A program made the translations under genes and the position numbers. Below are positions 1-9,356 of a DNA stretch of 64,000 bases, piece by piece; position 1 is the first letter of the stretch, and each line of letters starts with the position of its first letter. This DNA comes from Ilumatobacteraceae bacterium (lineage in GTDB: Bacteria; Actinomycetota; Acidimicrobiia; Acidimicrobiales; Ilumatobacteraceae), in contig JAHENF010000001.1 of assembly GCA_024643255.1 (NCBI GenBank), positions 121,301 through 185,300 of the forward strand. Reading direction: 5' to 3'. Under the pieces are notes generated by a model. It worked only from the letters and a program-made list of their open reading frames with translations. It made no database searches and was not told where the DNA came from.

Positions 1-351
1 GTCGTCGGACCACAGACCTGGGGCGCGCTCCTCCGACAGGTCAGACCCGGCGACCGCGGCGCTGACGTCGTCGTCCTCCAGGTCACCTTGATCGTCCGCG
101 GGCTGATCGCCGAGACCGTCGGCAACCGTGACGGCGTCTACGGATCGGCCACACGGGACGTGATCCGTCAGTTCCAGGGGCTGGCGGGCCTGGCGGCCGA
201 CGGCGAGGTCGGGCCGAAGACCTGGACCGTCCTCATCGGAGCGAGAACACCGGTCGCGTCCCGGACCCGAGGCGCGACGACGCCGGACGATGGGGTCGAT
301 CTCGACGACCTCGACGTGCTCACCGCCTACGACGGTCTCCCGGCCGAGTGA
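1..351 (+). CDS. Peptidoglycan-binding (PG_binding_1-like) domain protein, 5' truncated by window edge
   Basis: Frame 1 is open from base 1: VVGPQTWGALLRQVRPGDRGADVVVLQVTLIVRG..GVYGSATRDVIRQFQGLAGLAADGEVGPKTWTVL; two repeats of the PG-binding motif (GxxGPxTW). Stop overlaps next start (GTGA at 348-351). Confidence 0.8.
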   Translation, partial: VVGPQTWGALLRQVRPGDRGADVVVLQVTLIVRGLIAETVGNRDGVYGSATRDVIRQFQGLAGLAADGEVGPKTWTVLIGARTPVASRTRGATTPDDGVDLDDLDVLTAYDGLPAE

Positions 352-1811
352 CCGCCATGTCCGACGGAGCCTCGGCATCCACCGAACGTGACATCGCAGT
401 GGCCTTGTCCGGCGGCGGCCATCGTGCGACCGTGTTCGGCCTCGGCGCGCTGCTCGCGATGGCCGACGCAGGGCTCTGCGATCGAACGGCCTCGATCAGT
501 TCGGTGTCGGGCGGATCGATCGCAAACGGCGCCGTGATGGTCGGGCCGGACTACGGGACTGCGCCCGTCGAGGAGATCGAGGCGCACATCGCCCGCACGG
601 TGCAGTCGATCGCTGAGCGCGGCGTCCTGCAGGGTGGAGCGCCCGCGACCAGGTGGTACCTGCGTTCGTTCATCGCGGCCATCACACTGACCGTCGTCGC
701 GTTCGTCGTCGCCGTCGTGGCGGGCATTGCGAAGTGGCCGGTCGTCGTGGCAGGCGCCGTCGCGGTGATGTTCGTGTTCGGCTGGCTGACCCTGTGGTTG
801 TTCTCCCAGCGATCGTCGGCCACCGAGCGAGCGATCGACAAGGAGCTCCTGGGCGCTGCGCACACCAGCCTTGCCGCCCAGCAGGCCCGCAACCTGAGCG
901 TCCACCATGTGATCTGCACCACCGATCTGCAGGGAGGCACGACGTTCTACTTCAGCAACCGAATGGTCTACGGATGGGAGTTCGGTGGGACGACACGGCC
1001 GACCGAGGTGCCGCTCTCGACCGCCGTCCAGGCATCGGCCTGCGTGCCGGGGGCATTCCGCGCTCGAGCCGTGGGCCTCGACCGGCTCCACCTCGTGCCA
1101 GGAACGCTCACCGCCGACGATCACCCATCACACGGGGAGGTGACGGTCGATCGGATCGTCGTCGTCGACGGAGGTGTCTACGACAACATGGCCGACAGTT
1201 GGGAGTACGGCTTCGCCGACCGTGCAGCGAGATGGCCCGGACTCGTCGGCGCTCAATCGCGACCGGCGCAGCAACTCGTCGTCGTGAACGCATCGTCGGA
1301 CTGGAACAGCCTGCGACCGATGCCGGGCGGAGGGCTCCGTTTCGAACTGGACGCATTGATGCGGTCCAAGGACGTGCAGTACGACGTGTCGACGTCGCAT
1401 CGTCGCCAGGCCCTCGGGCAGCTGTTCGCCACGGCGGCAGACGACGATGGCCTCGACGGCGTGTTCGTCCAGATCAAGGACAGCCCGTACCGGCTCGTCG
1501 ATCGTTTCACCAACGAGCCGGGGCGGACGCCCCTGGATCGGAACCGCTGGGCCGACGAGGCTCGCTCGTTCCTCGACCGATACGGCCTGTCGATGTCGGC
1601 ATGGGACGACATCGCCAAGGCGTCATCGTCCGTGCCGACGACGTTGAAGCCGCTCGGGGCCGAAGTCTGCGCCGCATTGTTGGAACACGGATACATGCTC
1701 GCGACCACGAACCTCCACGTCATCTTCGGCCATGGTGACATGACGAGAACGATCGAGCGAACTCGATTCGCGCGGCTCGCACGCAGCGAGACGACAGGAA
1801 CCCGGCGATGA
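348..1811 (+). CDS. Patatin-like phospholipase with internal transmembrane segment(s)
   Basis: ALSGGGHRATVFGLGALLAM (oxyanion GGG), SSVSGGSIANG nucleophile elbow, VDGGVYDNM (DGG Asp); hydrophobic insert FIAAITLTVVAFVVAVVAGIAKWPVVVAGAVAVMFVFGWLTLWLF. Confidence 0.85.
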   Translation: MTAMSDGASASTERDIAVALSGGGHRATVFGLGALLAMADAGLCDRTASISSVSGGSIANGAVMVGPDYGTAPVEEIEAHIARTVQSIAERGVLQGGAPATRWYLRSFIAAITLTVVAFVVAVVAGIAKWPVVVAGAVAVMFVFGWLTLWLFSQRSSATERAIDKELLGAAHTSLAAQQARNLSVHHVICTTDLQGGTTFYFSNRMVYGWEFGGTTRPTEVPLSTAVQASACVPGAFRARAVGLDRLHLVPGTLTADDHPSHGEVTVDRIVVVDGGVYDNMADSWEYGFADRAARWPGLVGAQSRPAQQLVVVNASSDWNSLRPMPGGGLRFELDALMRSKDVQYDVSTSHRRQALGQLFATAADDDGLDGVFVQIKDSPYRLVDRFTNEPGRTPLDRNRWADEARSFLDRYGLSMSAWDDIAKASSSVPTTLKPLGAEVCAALLEHGYMLATTNLHVIFGHGDMTRTIERTRFARLARSETTGTRR

Positions 1812-4800
1812 GCACGGTGACGGTGCGGGCATTGCCGGCTGCCTGCGGCGACTGCCTCGTCATCGAGTACGGATCGACCGGCACCCGGCCGCATCGGATA
1901 CTGATCGATGGAGGCCTGAAGAGCAGCTACGACGAAGGGCTCGGCAAGTACCTCAGCGAGTCCGCTGATCAGCCGACCGAGTTCGACGTCGTGGTCGTCA
2001 CCCACATCGATCTCGATCACATCGAGGGGATCATCGAGGCGCTCAGCAGGCCGCAGCTCGTCGCCGAGAGCATCTGGTTCAACGGCCGCGACCAACTCGA
2101 CGAGCTGATCAATCCGGAAGCGGACAGTCGCGGCGCCCGCCAGGGAGACGCCCTCGACCGGCTCATCCCCGCCGACAAGCGAAACCCGATCGTCGACGGC
2201 ACGGCGATCCACGTTCCCGCCTCGGGAGCCGTTCGGCTCGACGGGATGCCCGGCGCGGCACGTTGCACGCTGCTGTCGCCCTCCCGGGACCGATTGGCAC
2301 AGCTGCTGAAGAAGTGGCCGAAGCCCGCACGCGGCGACGCACTCGAGCAGCTCTTCGACGCGTTCGACGATGCCACTGACATCGGCGGCACCGACACCCG
2401 CGGCGCGGGGGTGTTCGGCAAGGACGGCAGCGTCGCCAACGGCTCGAGCATCGCGTTCCTCCTCGAGATCGACGACGTCACGCTGCTCCTCACCGGCGAT
2501 GCCCACGCGCCGGAACTGGAAGCGACGATCAGGCAGGTGCTCGCCGAACGTGGCGGCGACAAGCTGCGCGTCGACCTCTTCAAGCTCGCCCATCACGGCA
2601 GTCGTCAGAACATGACCGATGGCCTGCTCGATCTGATCGACCCCGCCGCGATCCTCATCTGCACCGACGGATCGAAATTCAAGCACCCCGACGCCGACGC
2701 GCTGCAGAAGGTCCGCGCCCACTACCCGGATGTGCCGATCCATTTCACCGACCGCACCGAGATCATCGTCGAGCGGGCCCGCTCGATCGGCATCGAGGCA
2801 CCCACCGCCGATCAACTGCCGGTCGAACTGCACTTCGGTGGCTCGACGCCGGACACGGGCGGCGCGCCGAAGACGACACGTCCCGAGCCGACCACGCGAC
2901 GAACCAGGCGGCCGCGTGACACCGGAGCGGGCGGCGTCAAGGTTCGTGGCGAGAACCTCGAAGTGAGACTGGACTGGACCGGTACGACCAGCACGCGCGG
3001 CGCCACGAGCGTCGACAGCTGGCCGGCGGCACTGACGTCACACGTGGCGAACAGCGAACGATCCGTCACGTTCGAGCTGGTCGCCGAAGCAACCGTCAAC
3101 GAGCTGGAACAGCCGAGCCGCGGTGCGAGCGACACCGTCGATTCCGGTGAACTGGTCGTCGAACTGGGGCGGCCGGACGACGACGAGCAGCGAGTCGTCC
3201 TGGTGGAGGAGAACGGTCGATACGGCTGGTATCTCCCCGATGGCGATGCGGACGAGATCCGCCTCAGCGCGACGCTGGGCCCTGCCGGCAGCCGCGGTCG
3301 AATCACGAATCTCGTGCGGCGCAAGCTACGAGTGATCGCGCTCAAAGGACTGAACCATGTGGTCGGTGCGGCGACCCACGCCGCCGTCGGCGCGTACGAA
3401 CAGCACCACCATCCACCTGCCCTTCGCTCGTGGACTCCTGACAACCATCGGCTGCCGAGCGGCGACCCGCCCGACCTGACTCGCTTCAACCGCGCGGATC
3501 GCGGCCTCCTGCTCGTACACGGCTTCATGGGCTCCATCCACGGGTCCTTCGGATTCTCGGAGTCCACCGTCCGCCGCCTCGGCGCCGCCTACGACGACCG
3601 CATGATGGCGTACGACCACCCGACGCTGGCCGCGACACCGCGCAGCAATGCCGCGGATCTCCTCGAACGTCTCGACGGTCACGAAATGAGCATCGACATC
3701 CTCGCTCACTCACGCGGCGGGCTGGTCGCACGCGAACTCGCCCGGCTGGCAGAGGGGTCCAAGATCGACATCCGCTCCATCGTGTTCGTCGCCTCCCCCA
3801 ATGGTGGCACACCCTTGGCAGACCCGGATCGACCATCAGGGCTCCTCGATGGCGTGACCAACCTCGTCGGGAACCTGCCGGGCACCGACGGGTTCACGCT
3901 CGTGCTCGAGATGCTCGCCGACGTCGTGCTCCACGGAGCACTCCCCGGCCTCGAGGGCCTGGTCGCCATGCAGCCCGGCGGCGACTACCTCAAGGAACTC
4001 AACAAGCACCCGATGCCCGAACACATCGTGTTGCGGTCGATTGCTGCCGAATACGAACCTGCGGCCACCGCCGGATTCCTGCCGACGAAGTACGACGACG
4101 CACTCGACATGTACTTCGGGCAACTCCGCAACGATCGCATCGTCCCGACGGCGAGTGCATACGCCCGATGCGGTGGCTTCCAGGTGAAACCGGGTCAGCG
4201 CCTCGTGCTCGATGCGTCCCGTGGGGTCGACCACAGCTCGTACTGGACCGATGCTCGAGCCACGCGCCAACTCCTGACGTGGTTGTCTGCTGACGAGGAC
4301 GCGCTCACGACGCCGGAGATCCCGGAGTCGGAGACCGATCCCGAGGCGGAGACGGCCCGGGTCGCCGAGACCGTCTCGGTCGAGTCGATCCTCGAGGGCG
4401 TTCAGGCGCTGCCCGATGCGATCCGCAAGAAGATCGGGACGGTGTCCGGCGGCGTGGCCGAGACGGCCTCCCCACCGACGGGCCAGCGCGATGCGGTGAT
4501 CGTCGTGCCGGGAATCATGGGTTCCCACCTCGCCGCAGACGGCCGCACGATCTGGGTCGATGCGCTCCGACTCGCGCGGGGCGGCGTCGCCGCCCTGACC
4601 TATGGCGGCACGACCGACATCACCGCAGTCGGCCTCAATCGGTCGTACCTCCCATTGATCACCAAGCTCGCGCGCAGCTGGGACGTGTATCTGTTCCCCT
4701 TCGACTGGCGAGACGACATCTTCCGATCTGCGGACGGGCTCGATGCGCTGGTCGGGCAGTTGCGTGAGGATCATCCACGTCGAGGGATCAACTTCGTCGC

Positions 4801-7800
4801 GCACTCGATGGGCGGACTCGTCGTACGGGCTTTGGTTGCTGAACACCGGCAACGTTGGGACGAACTGACCGAGATCCCCGAGACGGCGAGCGGACGTCTC
4901 GTCATGCTGGGCACGCCGAACCGAGGGTCGTATGCGATCCCCCTGACGCTGCTGGGCAGCGACCTGGCAGTCCGGGGGCTCGCCGCGATCGATCGCCAAC
5001 ACACCAGTGACGAGGTCACCGCGATCGTCGCCGGCTTCCCGGGGTTGTACCAGATGCTGCCGTTCGCCCAGGGGATCGAGGACGACAACTGGCAGGACCT
5101 GTACGAACGGGCAACGTGGGGGGAGCATGCGCATGTCGACCCCGAACTGCTCACGCTGGCCCGCGACACCCATGCGAAACTCGCCGAGCACGGGATCGAT
5201 GCTCGACGCTTCTGCTACGTCGCCGGGTACGGCAAGGACACCCCCTACCGCGTCACGTTCGGCAACGGGCAGGAGATGCGCATCGGGCAGTTCGCCATGG
5301 GTGACGGTCGCGTCGCCCACCGACTCGGCGAACTCGACGACATGGCGATGTACTTCGTCGACGCGACGCACGGCGGACTGATCTCCGATCTCACCGTCCT
5401 CGACAAGCTCGACGACCTGATCAGAGATGGCACGGCGGCGACCACCGACCGATTCCTGGCGAAGGCTCCACCGCGCCGTGGCGTCGGGGGAGCCCTGCCC
5501 AGGATGTTCGCCGTCGGCGACATCGACCGACAGCCGCTTGCACCGGTCATCTGTTCACGCGGCGGTGCCATCCACCCGCCGACCAGCGATGACCGACGGG
5601 TGATCGATGACGCATTGTCGATGGTGCTCGGCGGAGAGCCCGACGACAGCGTTCGACCCCGGATGAACATCAAGGTGGTCCATGCGAGCCTGGAGCAGAC
5701 GGCGCTGCCCGTCGCAGTCGGGCATTACGCGAGGATGCCGGCCGAAGGAGCCGAGGGGTTCCTCGATCGAAAACTCGGTGGGGTGCTCGACGCCCGGTAC
5801 CGCCTCGGCCTGACCGCCGACGACGCAGGACGGGCGCTCGTGGTCCGCGCCCGCGACGGGCAACGGCCCGGAGGCGCCGTCGTCGTCGGGTTGGGCGAGT
5901 TCGGCCTGCTGACACAGTCGATCCTGACCGACGGGATCTGCGACGGTGTGCTGCGGCTCGCCCGCACACGAATCGAAACCGGTGCCGACCGGGCCGAGCC
6001 GTTCGGATTGTCATCGGTACTGATCGGAACTCCCGGCCGTTTCGGCCTGGAGATCGAGACGTCGATGGTCGCGATCATCGACGGAGTGATGCGAGCACTC
6101 GATCGGCTCGGCGAGGATCGACCGAGCCAATTCGACCTCGAGTTCGTCGAACTCTACGAGCAGCAGGCCGACGACGCCGCCCGGGTGCTCTGCAGCATCA
6201 CCGATGAGATCGACCACAACCTGCTCGACGATCTCGACCTCGACATCATCGAGGCGGTCGAGACGCGCGAGGGAGGCCGTCCCGGTGCCCCGACTCACAA
6301 TGCGTCGGGTCGTCCCTGGATTCGAATGCAGGCGTCACTCCAGAAGCCCGATCCTGCAACGACGTCACCGATCACGGAGATCAGCGTGTCGGTCCTGTCG
6401 AGGCAGGCGCAGGCCGACAAGCTCACCCACGAAGTCGACCTCGACAAGATCAGCGACTACGTCGACGCGGCAATCGGCAACGCCGGCAACGTCGGGCACA
6501 CGCTCTACGAGCTGCTGCTCCCCCACCGCGTCAAACTGGAGCTCGGCCGGTCGGAGAACATCCATCTGCTCGTCGACGAGCACCTCGGCCAGCTGCCTTG
6601 GGAACTCCTCGCCGCTCGGGACTCAGGCGGCACGGCTCGGGGGGCGCTCGCGCTCCGGGCAGGCTTCCTCCGTCAGCTGCAGAGCGAACAGATCACCCGG
6701 CTGGGCTCGGTACGACCGACCGGCCTCCTTGCACTCGTGATCGGCGACCCTCCCACCAGCTTCGGCCGATTGCCAGGAGCGCGTCGCGAAGCAGGCGAGG
6801 TCGCAGAACTCCTGAAGAGCTCCGACTGGGACGTCAGCGAGCACATCTCCCAGGCCGATGACGAGCCGGGCTCCCAGTGGGTCGAGATCGACAACCTGCT
6901 CCACGCTGCCCCCTATCGAGTCGTTCACGTCGCCGCACATGGCATCTTGGAACCCGACGATCCCAACCGCAGCGGCGTCGTCACCGGGCCAGGGCAACAC
7001 CACCGGCTCACCGCACTCGACTTCCGTTCGATGTCGGTGCAGCCCGATCTGGTGTTCCTCAACTGCTGCCACCTCGGCCGTCTCGACGCCGCCGACCTGG
7101 ACAGACAACTCGAATCATGGCTCGACCCACGACAACTCCGACAGCCACACAAGTTGGCGGCAACCGTGGCGACGCAGTTGATGCAGAACGGTGTGAAAGC
7201 CGTTGTCGTCGCGGGGTGGGAGGTCGACGACCAGGCGGCGGCGGCATTCGCGGATCGGCTGTACCGCTGTCTCCTCGACGCCGAACCCTTCGGCGATGCC
7301 GTGCGCAAGGCGAGGACTGCTGCGTTCGACGTCAGCGGTGAGGCATCGAACACATGGGGGGCATACCAGTGCTACGGCGACCCCGACTTCCAACTCGTGA
7401 CCGGTTCGCGACCGAGCGGTCGCCATGAGCAGATCGTCAGCGACAACCAGTTGATCCAGAGCCTGCAAATCCTGACCGGCAATGCCGGGCAGGCCGACGA
7501 CGACTCCCTCCGCAGACTCACCGACGACCTGCAGAACCTCGTCGAGGAGGCCGGCGACCGGCTCGACAGTGCCCATGTCACCTTGGCGATCGCCGACGCC
7601 TGCCAGTCGATCGGCCAGTTCGAACAGGCCGCCGACTGGTACGAACGATGCTTCCGCTCACCTGATGGCCGAGGCGAGCTGCGAGCGATCGAGCAGTACA
7701 CGAACATGCTCGTCTGCGAGAGCACCGGCAGGACGAACGGCGCCGACATCGGGCGGTTCCAGACCGCGGCGAGAACGCTCGAGGCGACGATGGCAGCGGT

Positions 7801-8386
7801 CGGCGAAACATCTGATCGACTCGCGCTCCTCGGCTCCGTCCACAAGAAGCTCGCCGTTGTGTTGGCCGAGCATCCCGACGCGAAGATGCCACCGGACTCG
7901 ACGCTTCCGCGGACCTCGAGGGAGGCTCTCGACTCGGCGAGAGCCGACTACAAGGCGGCCAGTGACGCTTCCACGGCCGGACCTGCTGACGAGCCCGACC
8001 TCCACAGCACCAACGTCTGGTTGCAGCTGGATCACCTTGCGGGAGGCGCCGGGCAGGACCGCCCTCAGCATGTCGAACTCGGCGAGCGGCTCCTCGATCT
8101 GGCAAGGTCGAACGCCCGCTCCGCGACCGAATTCTGGGACCGAGCCCAACTCGGAGACACACTGCTCACCATGGCCCTCCTGAACCGTGACGAGACGAGT
8201 GATCGGTATGTCGAGCAGGCGATCCAGGAGTACGTCGCCGCCTTCGAGAACCGCTCCACCATCAGGCAACGAGATTCGGTTCGCACTCACCTCGACGATC
8301 TCCTCACGATCTTCGGCGCCCTCCCCGACCAGGCGCCCGGGCTCGAAGTGGTCAAGGAGCTGCGACACGGTCTCCCATCGGGCTGA
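1808..8386 (+). CDS. 2192-aa multidomain protein: metallo-beta-lactamase + alpha/beta hydrolase + LCAT-like hydrolase + CHAT protease + helical/TPR-like C-terminus
   Basis: MBL: VVVTHIDLDHIEGI, LLLTGDAH, FKLAHHGSR; hydrolase 1: GLLLVHGFMGS, AHSRGGLVAREL; hydrolase 2: VIVVPGIMGSHLA, FVAHSMGGLVVRAL; CHAT: VVHVAAHGILEPDD and LVFLNCCHLG, WEVDD, YGDPDF; C-terminal helical repeats. ATGA overlap with upstream gene. Confidence 0.88.
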   Translation: MSTVTVRALPAACGDCLVIEYGSTGTRPHRILIDGGLKSSYDEGLGKYLSESADQPTEFDVVVVTHIDLDHIEGIIEALSRPQLVAESIWFNGRDQLDELINPEADSRGARQGDALDRLIPADKRNPIVDGTAIHVPASGAVRLDGMPGAARCTLLSPSRDRLAQLLKKWPKPARGDALEQLFDAFDDATDIGGTDTRGAGVFGKDGSVANGSSIAFLLEIDDVTLLLTGDAHAPELEATIRQVLAERGGDKLRVDLFKLAHHGSRQNMTDGLLDLIDPAAILICTDGSKFKHPDADALQKVRAHYPDVPIHFTDRTEIIVERARSIGIEAPTADQLPVELHFGGSTPDTGGAPKTTRPEPTTRRTRRPRDTGAGGVKVRGENLEVRLDWTGTTSTRGATSVDSWPAALTSHVANSERSVTFELVAEATVNELEQPSRGASDTVDSGELVVELGRPDDDEQRVVLVEENGRYGWYLPDGDADEIRLSATLGPAGSRGRITNLVRRKLRVIALKGLNHVVGAATHAAVGAYEQHHHPPALRSWTPDNHRLPSGDPPDLTRFNRADRGLLLVHGFMGSIHGSFGFSESTVRRLGAAYDDRMMAYDHPTLAATPRSNAADLLERLDGHEMSIDILAHSRGGLVARELARLAEGSKIDIRSIVFVASPNGGTPLADPDRPSGLLDGVTNLVGNLPGTDGFTLVLEMLADVVLHGALPGLEGLVAMQPGGDYLKELNKHPMPEHIVLRSIAAEYEPAATAGFLPTKYDDALDMYFGQLRNDRIVPTASAYARCGGFQVKPGQRLVLDASRGVDHSSYWTDARATRQLLTWLSADEDALTTPEIPESETDPEAETARVAETVSVESILEGVQALPDAIRKKIGTVSGGVAETASPPTGQRDAVIVVPGIMGSHLAADGRTIWVDALRLARGGVAALTYGGTTDITAVGLNRSYLPLITKLARSWDVYLFPFDWRDDIFRSADGLDALVGQLREDHPRRGINFVAHSMGGLVVRALVAEHRQRWDELTEIPETASGRLVMLGTPNRGSYAIPLTLLGSDLAVRGLAAIDRQHTSDEVTAIVAGFPGLYQMLPFAQGIEDDNWQDLYERATWGEHAHVDPELLTLARDTHAKLAEHGIDARRFCYVAGYGKDTPYRVTFGNGQEMRIGQFAMGDGRVAHRLGELDDMAMYFVDATHGGLISDLTVLDKLDDLIRDGTAATTDRFLAKAPPRRGVGGALPRMFAVGDIDRQPLAPVICSRGGAIHPPTSDDRRVIDDALSMVLGGEPDDSVRPRMNIKVVHASLEQTALPVAVGHYARMPAEGAEGFLDRKLGGVLDARYRLGLTADDAGRALVVRARDGQRPGGAVVVGLGEFGLLTQSILTDGICDGVLRLARTRIETGADRAEPFGLSSVLIGTPGRFGLEIETSMVAIIDGVMRALDRLGEDRPSQFDLEFVELYEQQADDAARVLCSITDEIDHNLLDDLDLDIIEAVETREGGRPGAPTHNASGRPWIRMQASLQKPDPATTSPITEISVSVLSRQAQADKLTHEVDLDKISDYVDAAIGNAGNVGHTLYELLLPHRVKLELGRSENIHLLVDEHLGQLPWELLAARDSGGTARGALALRAGFLRQLQSEQITRLGSVRPTGLLALVIGDPPTSFGRLPGARREAGEVAELLKSSDWDVSEHISQADDEPGSQWVEIDNLLHAAPYRVVHVAAHGILEPDDPNRSGVVTGPGQHHRLTALDFRSMSVQPDLVFLNCCHLGRLDAADLDRQLESWLDPRQLRQPHKLAATVATQLMQNGVKAVVVAGWEVDDQAAAAFADRLYRCLLDAEPFGDAVRKARTAAFDVSGEASNTWGAYQCYGDPDFQLVTGSRPSGRHEQIVSDNQLIQSLQILTGNAGQADDDSLRRLTDDLQNLVEEAGDRLDSAHVTLAIADACQSIGQFEQAADWYERCFRSPDGRGELRAIEQYTNMLVCESTGRTNGADIGRFQTAARTLEATMAAVGETSDRLALLGSVHKKLAVVLAEHPDAKMPPDSTLPRTSREALDSARADYKAASDASTAGPADEPDLHSTNVWLQLDHLAGGAGQDRPQHVELGERLLDLARSNARSATEFWDRAQLGDTLLTMALLNRDETSDRYVEQAIQEYVAAFENRSTIRQRDSVRTHLDDLLTIFGALPDQAPGLEVVKELRHGLPSG

Positions 8387-8414
8387 CGCACGCGGAGCGC
8401 TGCGAAAACGTCGG

Positions 8415-8438
8415 AAGCCCCTGCGAGTGCAGGGGCTT
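8415..8438. terminator. Hairpin terminator-like inverted repeat (10-bp perfect stem, GAGT loop)
   Basis: AAGCCCCTGC-GAGT-GCAGGGGCTT between the stop of the large ORF and the convergent tRNA-Gly. Confidence 0.65.
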
Positions 8439-8444
8439 CTCTGG

Positions 8445-8517
8445 AGCGGACGACCGGGATCGAACCGGCGACCTCAACCTTGGCAAGGTTGCGCTCTACC
8501 AACTGAGCCACGTCCGC
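8445..8517 (-). tRNA. tRNA-Gly(GCC)
   Basis: Reverse complement GCGGACG..GTTGGTAGAGC..CAACCTTGCCAAGGTTG..GGTTCGATCCC..CGTCCGC; 7-bp acceptor stem, anticodon GCC at 8484-8482, T-loop TTCGATC. Confidence 0.95.
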
Positions 8518-8581
8518 GAGGAAGCCACAATGTAGCAGTCACCTCGCCGGATCGGACAACGCGATGCCGGACCGTTCAGGG

Positions 8582-8806
8582 TCAGCGCTGATCCGGTGAC
8601 CGGAGGTCGACGCGCAGCGTCAGGATGCCGTCGTCGATGCTCGCCTGGGCGTCGCCGAGCATGGCGAAGTCCTGGAAGTCGAGCTTCGACTGCTCGATGA
8701 AGTGACGCCGCCCCTCACCTTCCACGGGAGGCATGGGGCGCTTCTTCACCGCCGCTGCGCGCTCCTTGAACCGTTGGACCATCTCGTCGGGATCGAACGT
8801 TGCCAC
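8582..8806 (-). CDS. Small hypothetical protein (GTG start likely)
   Basis: ORF VATFDPDEMVQRFKERAAAVKKRPMPPVEGEGRRHFIEQSKLDFQDFAMLGDAQASIDDGILTLRVDLRSPDQR; follows the 8817-9296 ORF on the same strand. Confidence 0.55.
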   Translation of the reverse strand: MATFDPDEMVQRFKERAAAVKKRPMPPVEGEGRRHFIEQSKLDFQDFAMLGDAQASIDDGILTLRVDLRSPDQR

Positions 8807-8816
8807 ATCGTCGACC

Positions 8817-9296
8817 TTATCCCTCGTTCGTCTCGTCGGACCCGCCGGCAACCTGGCTCGCATCGGGAACCGGCAGCCCGAACACCGTCGAATCGATGTC
8901 CGAGGTGATCCCGGGACCGAGATCGTCGATCGACGCCACGGGGCGCTGCGCGAGTTCGAATTCGGCATCCAGATCGGGTGGAGCCTTCACGAACGCGAGC
9001 GGCTCGGCCCCTTCCGGACGCAGCTCGTCGAGGATGCGTTGCTGCGTCGCAGGATCGCGTTTGCGCCAGCTGCTGTCACCCATGCGTTCGAGCGGTGCCA
9101 GCACGGGCGGGTCGTAACGCGTCTGCCGAACGAGCCAGATGCCCAACACGATCAGGCTGATCCCGATCAGCACGAGACCACCGACCATCGCGTAGACCAA
9201 TCGGGTCGAGCCGGGATCGCCGGCTCCGACCAGGGTCGGCAGTGCCACGACCGACGGACCGGCGACGGTCGACAGCGGGGCGATGAGCACGTGCAC
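8817..9296 (-). CDS. Hypothetical single-pass membrane protein
   Basis: Hydrophobic LVYAMVGGLVLIGISLIVLGIWLV followed by a charged cytosolic tail. Confidence 0.6.
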   Translation of the reverse strand: MHVLIAPLSTVAGPSVVALPTLVGAGDPGSTRLVYAMVGGLVLIGISLIVLGIWLVRQTRYDPPVLAPLERMGDSSWRKRDPATQQRILDELRPEGAEPLAFVKAPPDLDAEFELAQRPVASIDDLGPGITSDIDSTVFGLPVPDASQVAGGSDETNEG

Positions 9297-9356
9297 GGAA
9301 CCGAGATTCTGCCAGTTCCCGCGGCGTTCGCGTCGGATCGCTCACCGAATCGCGCC

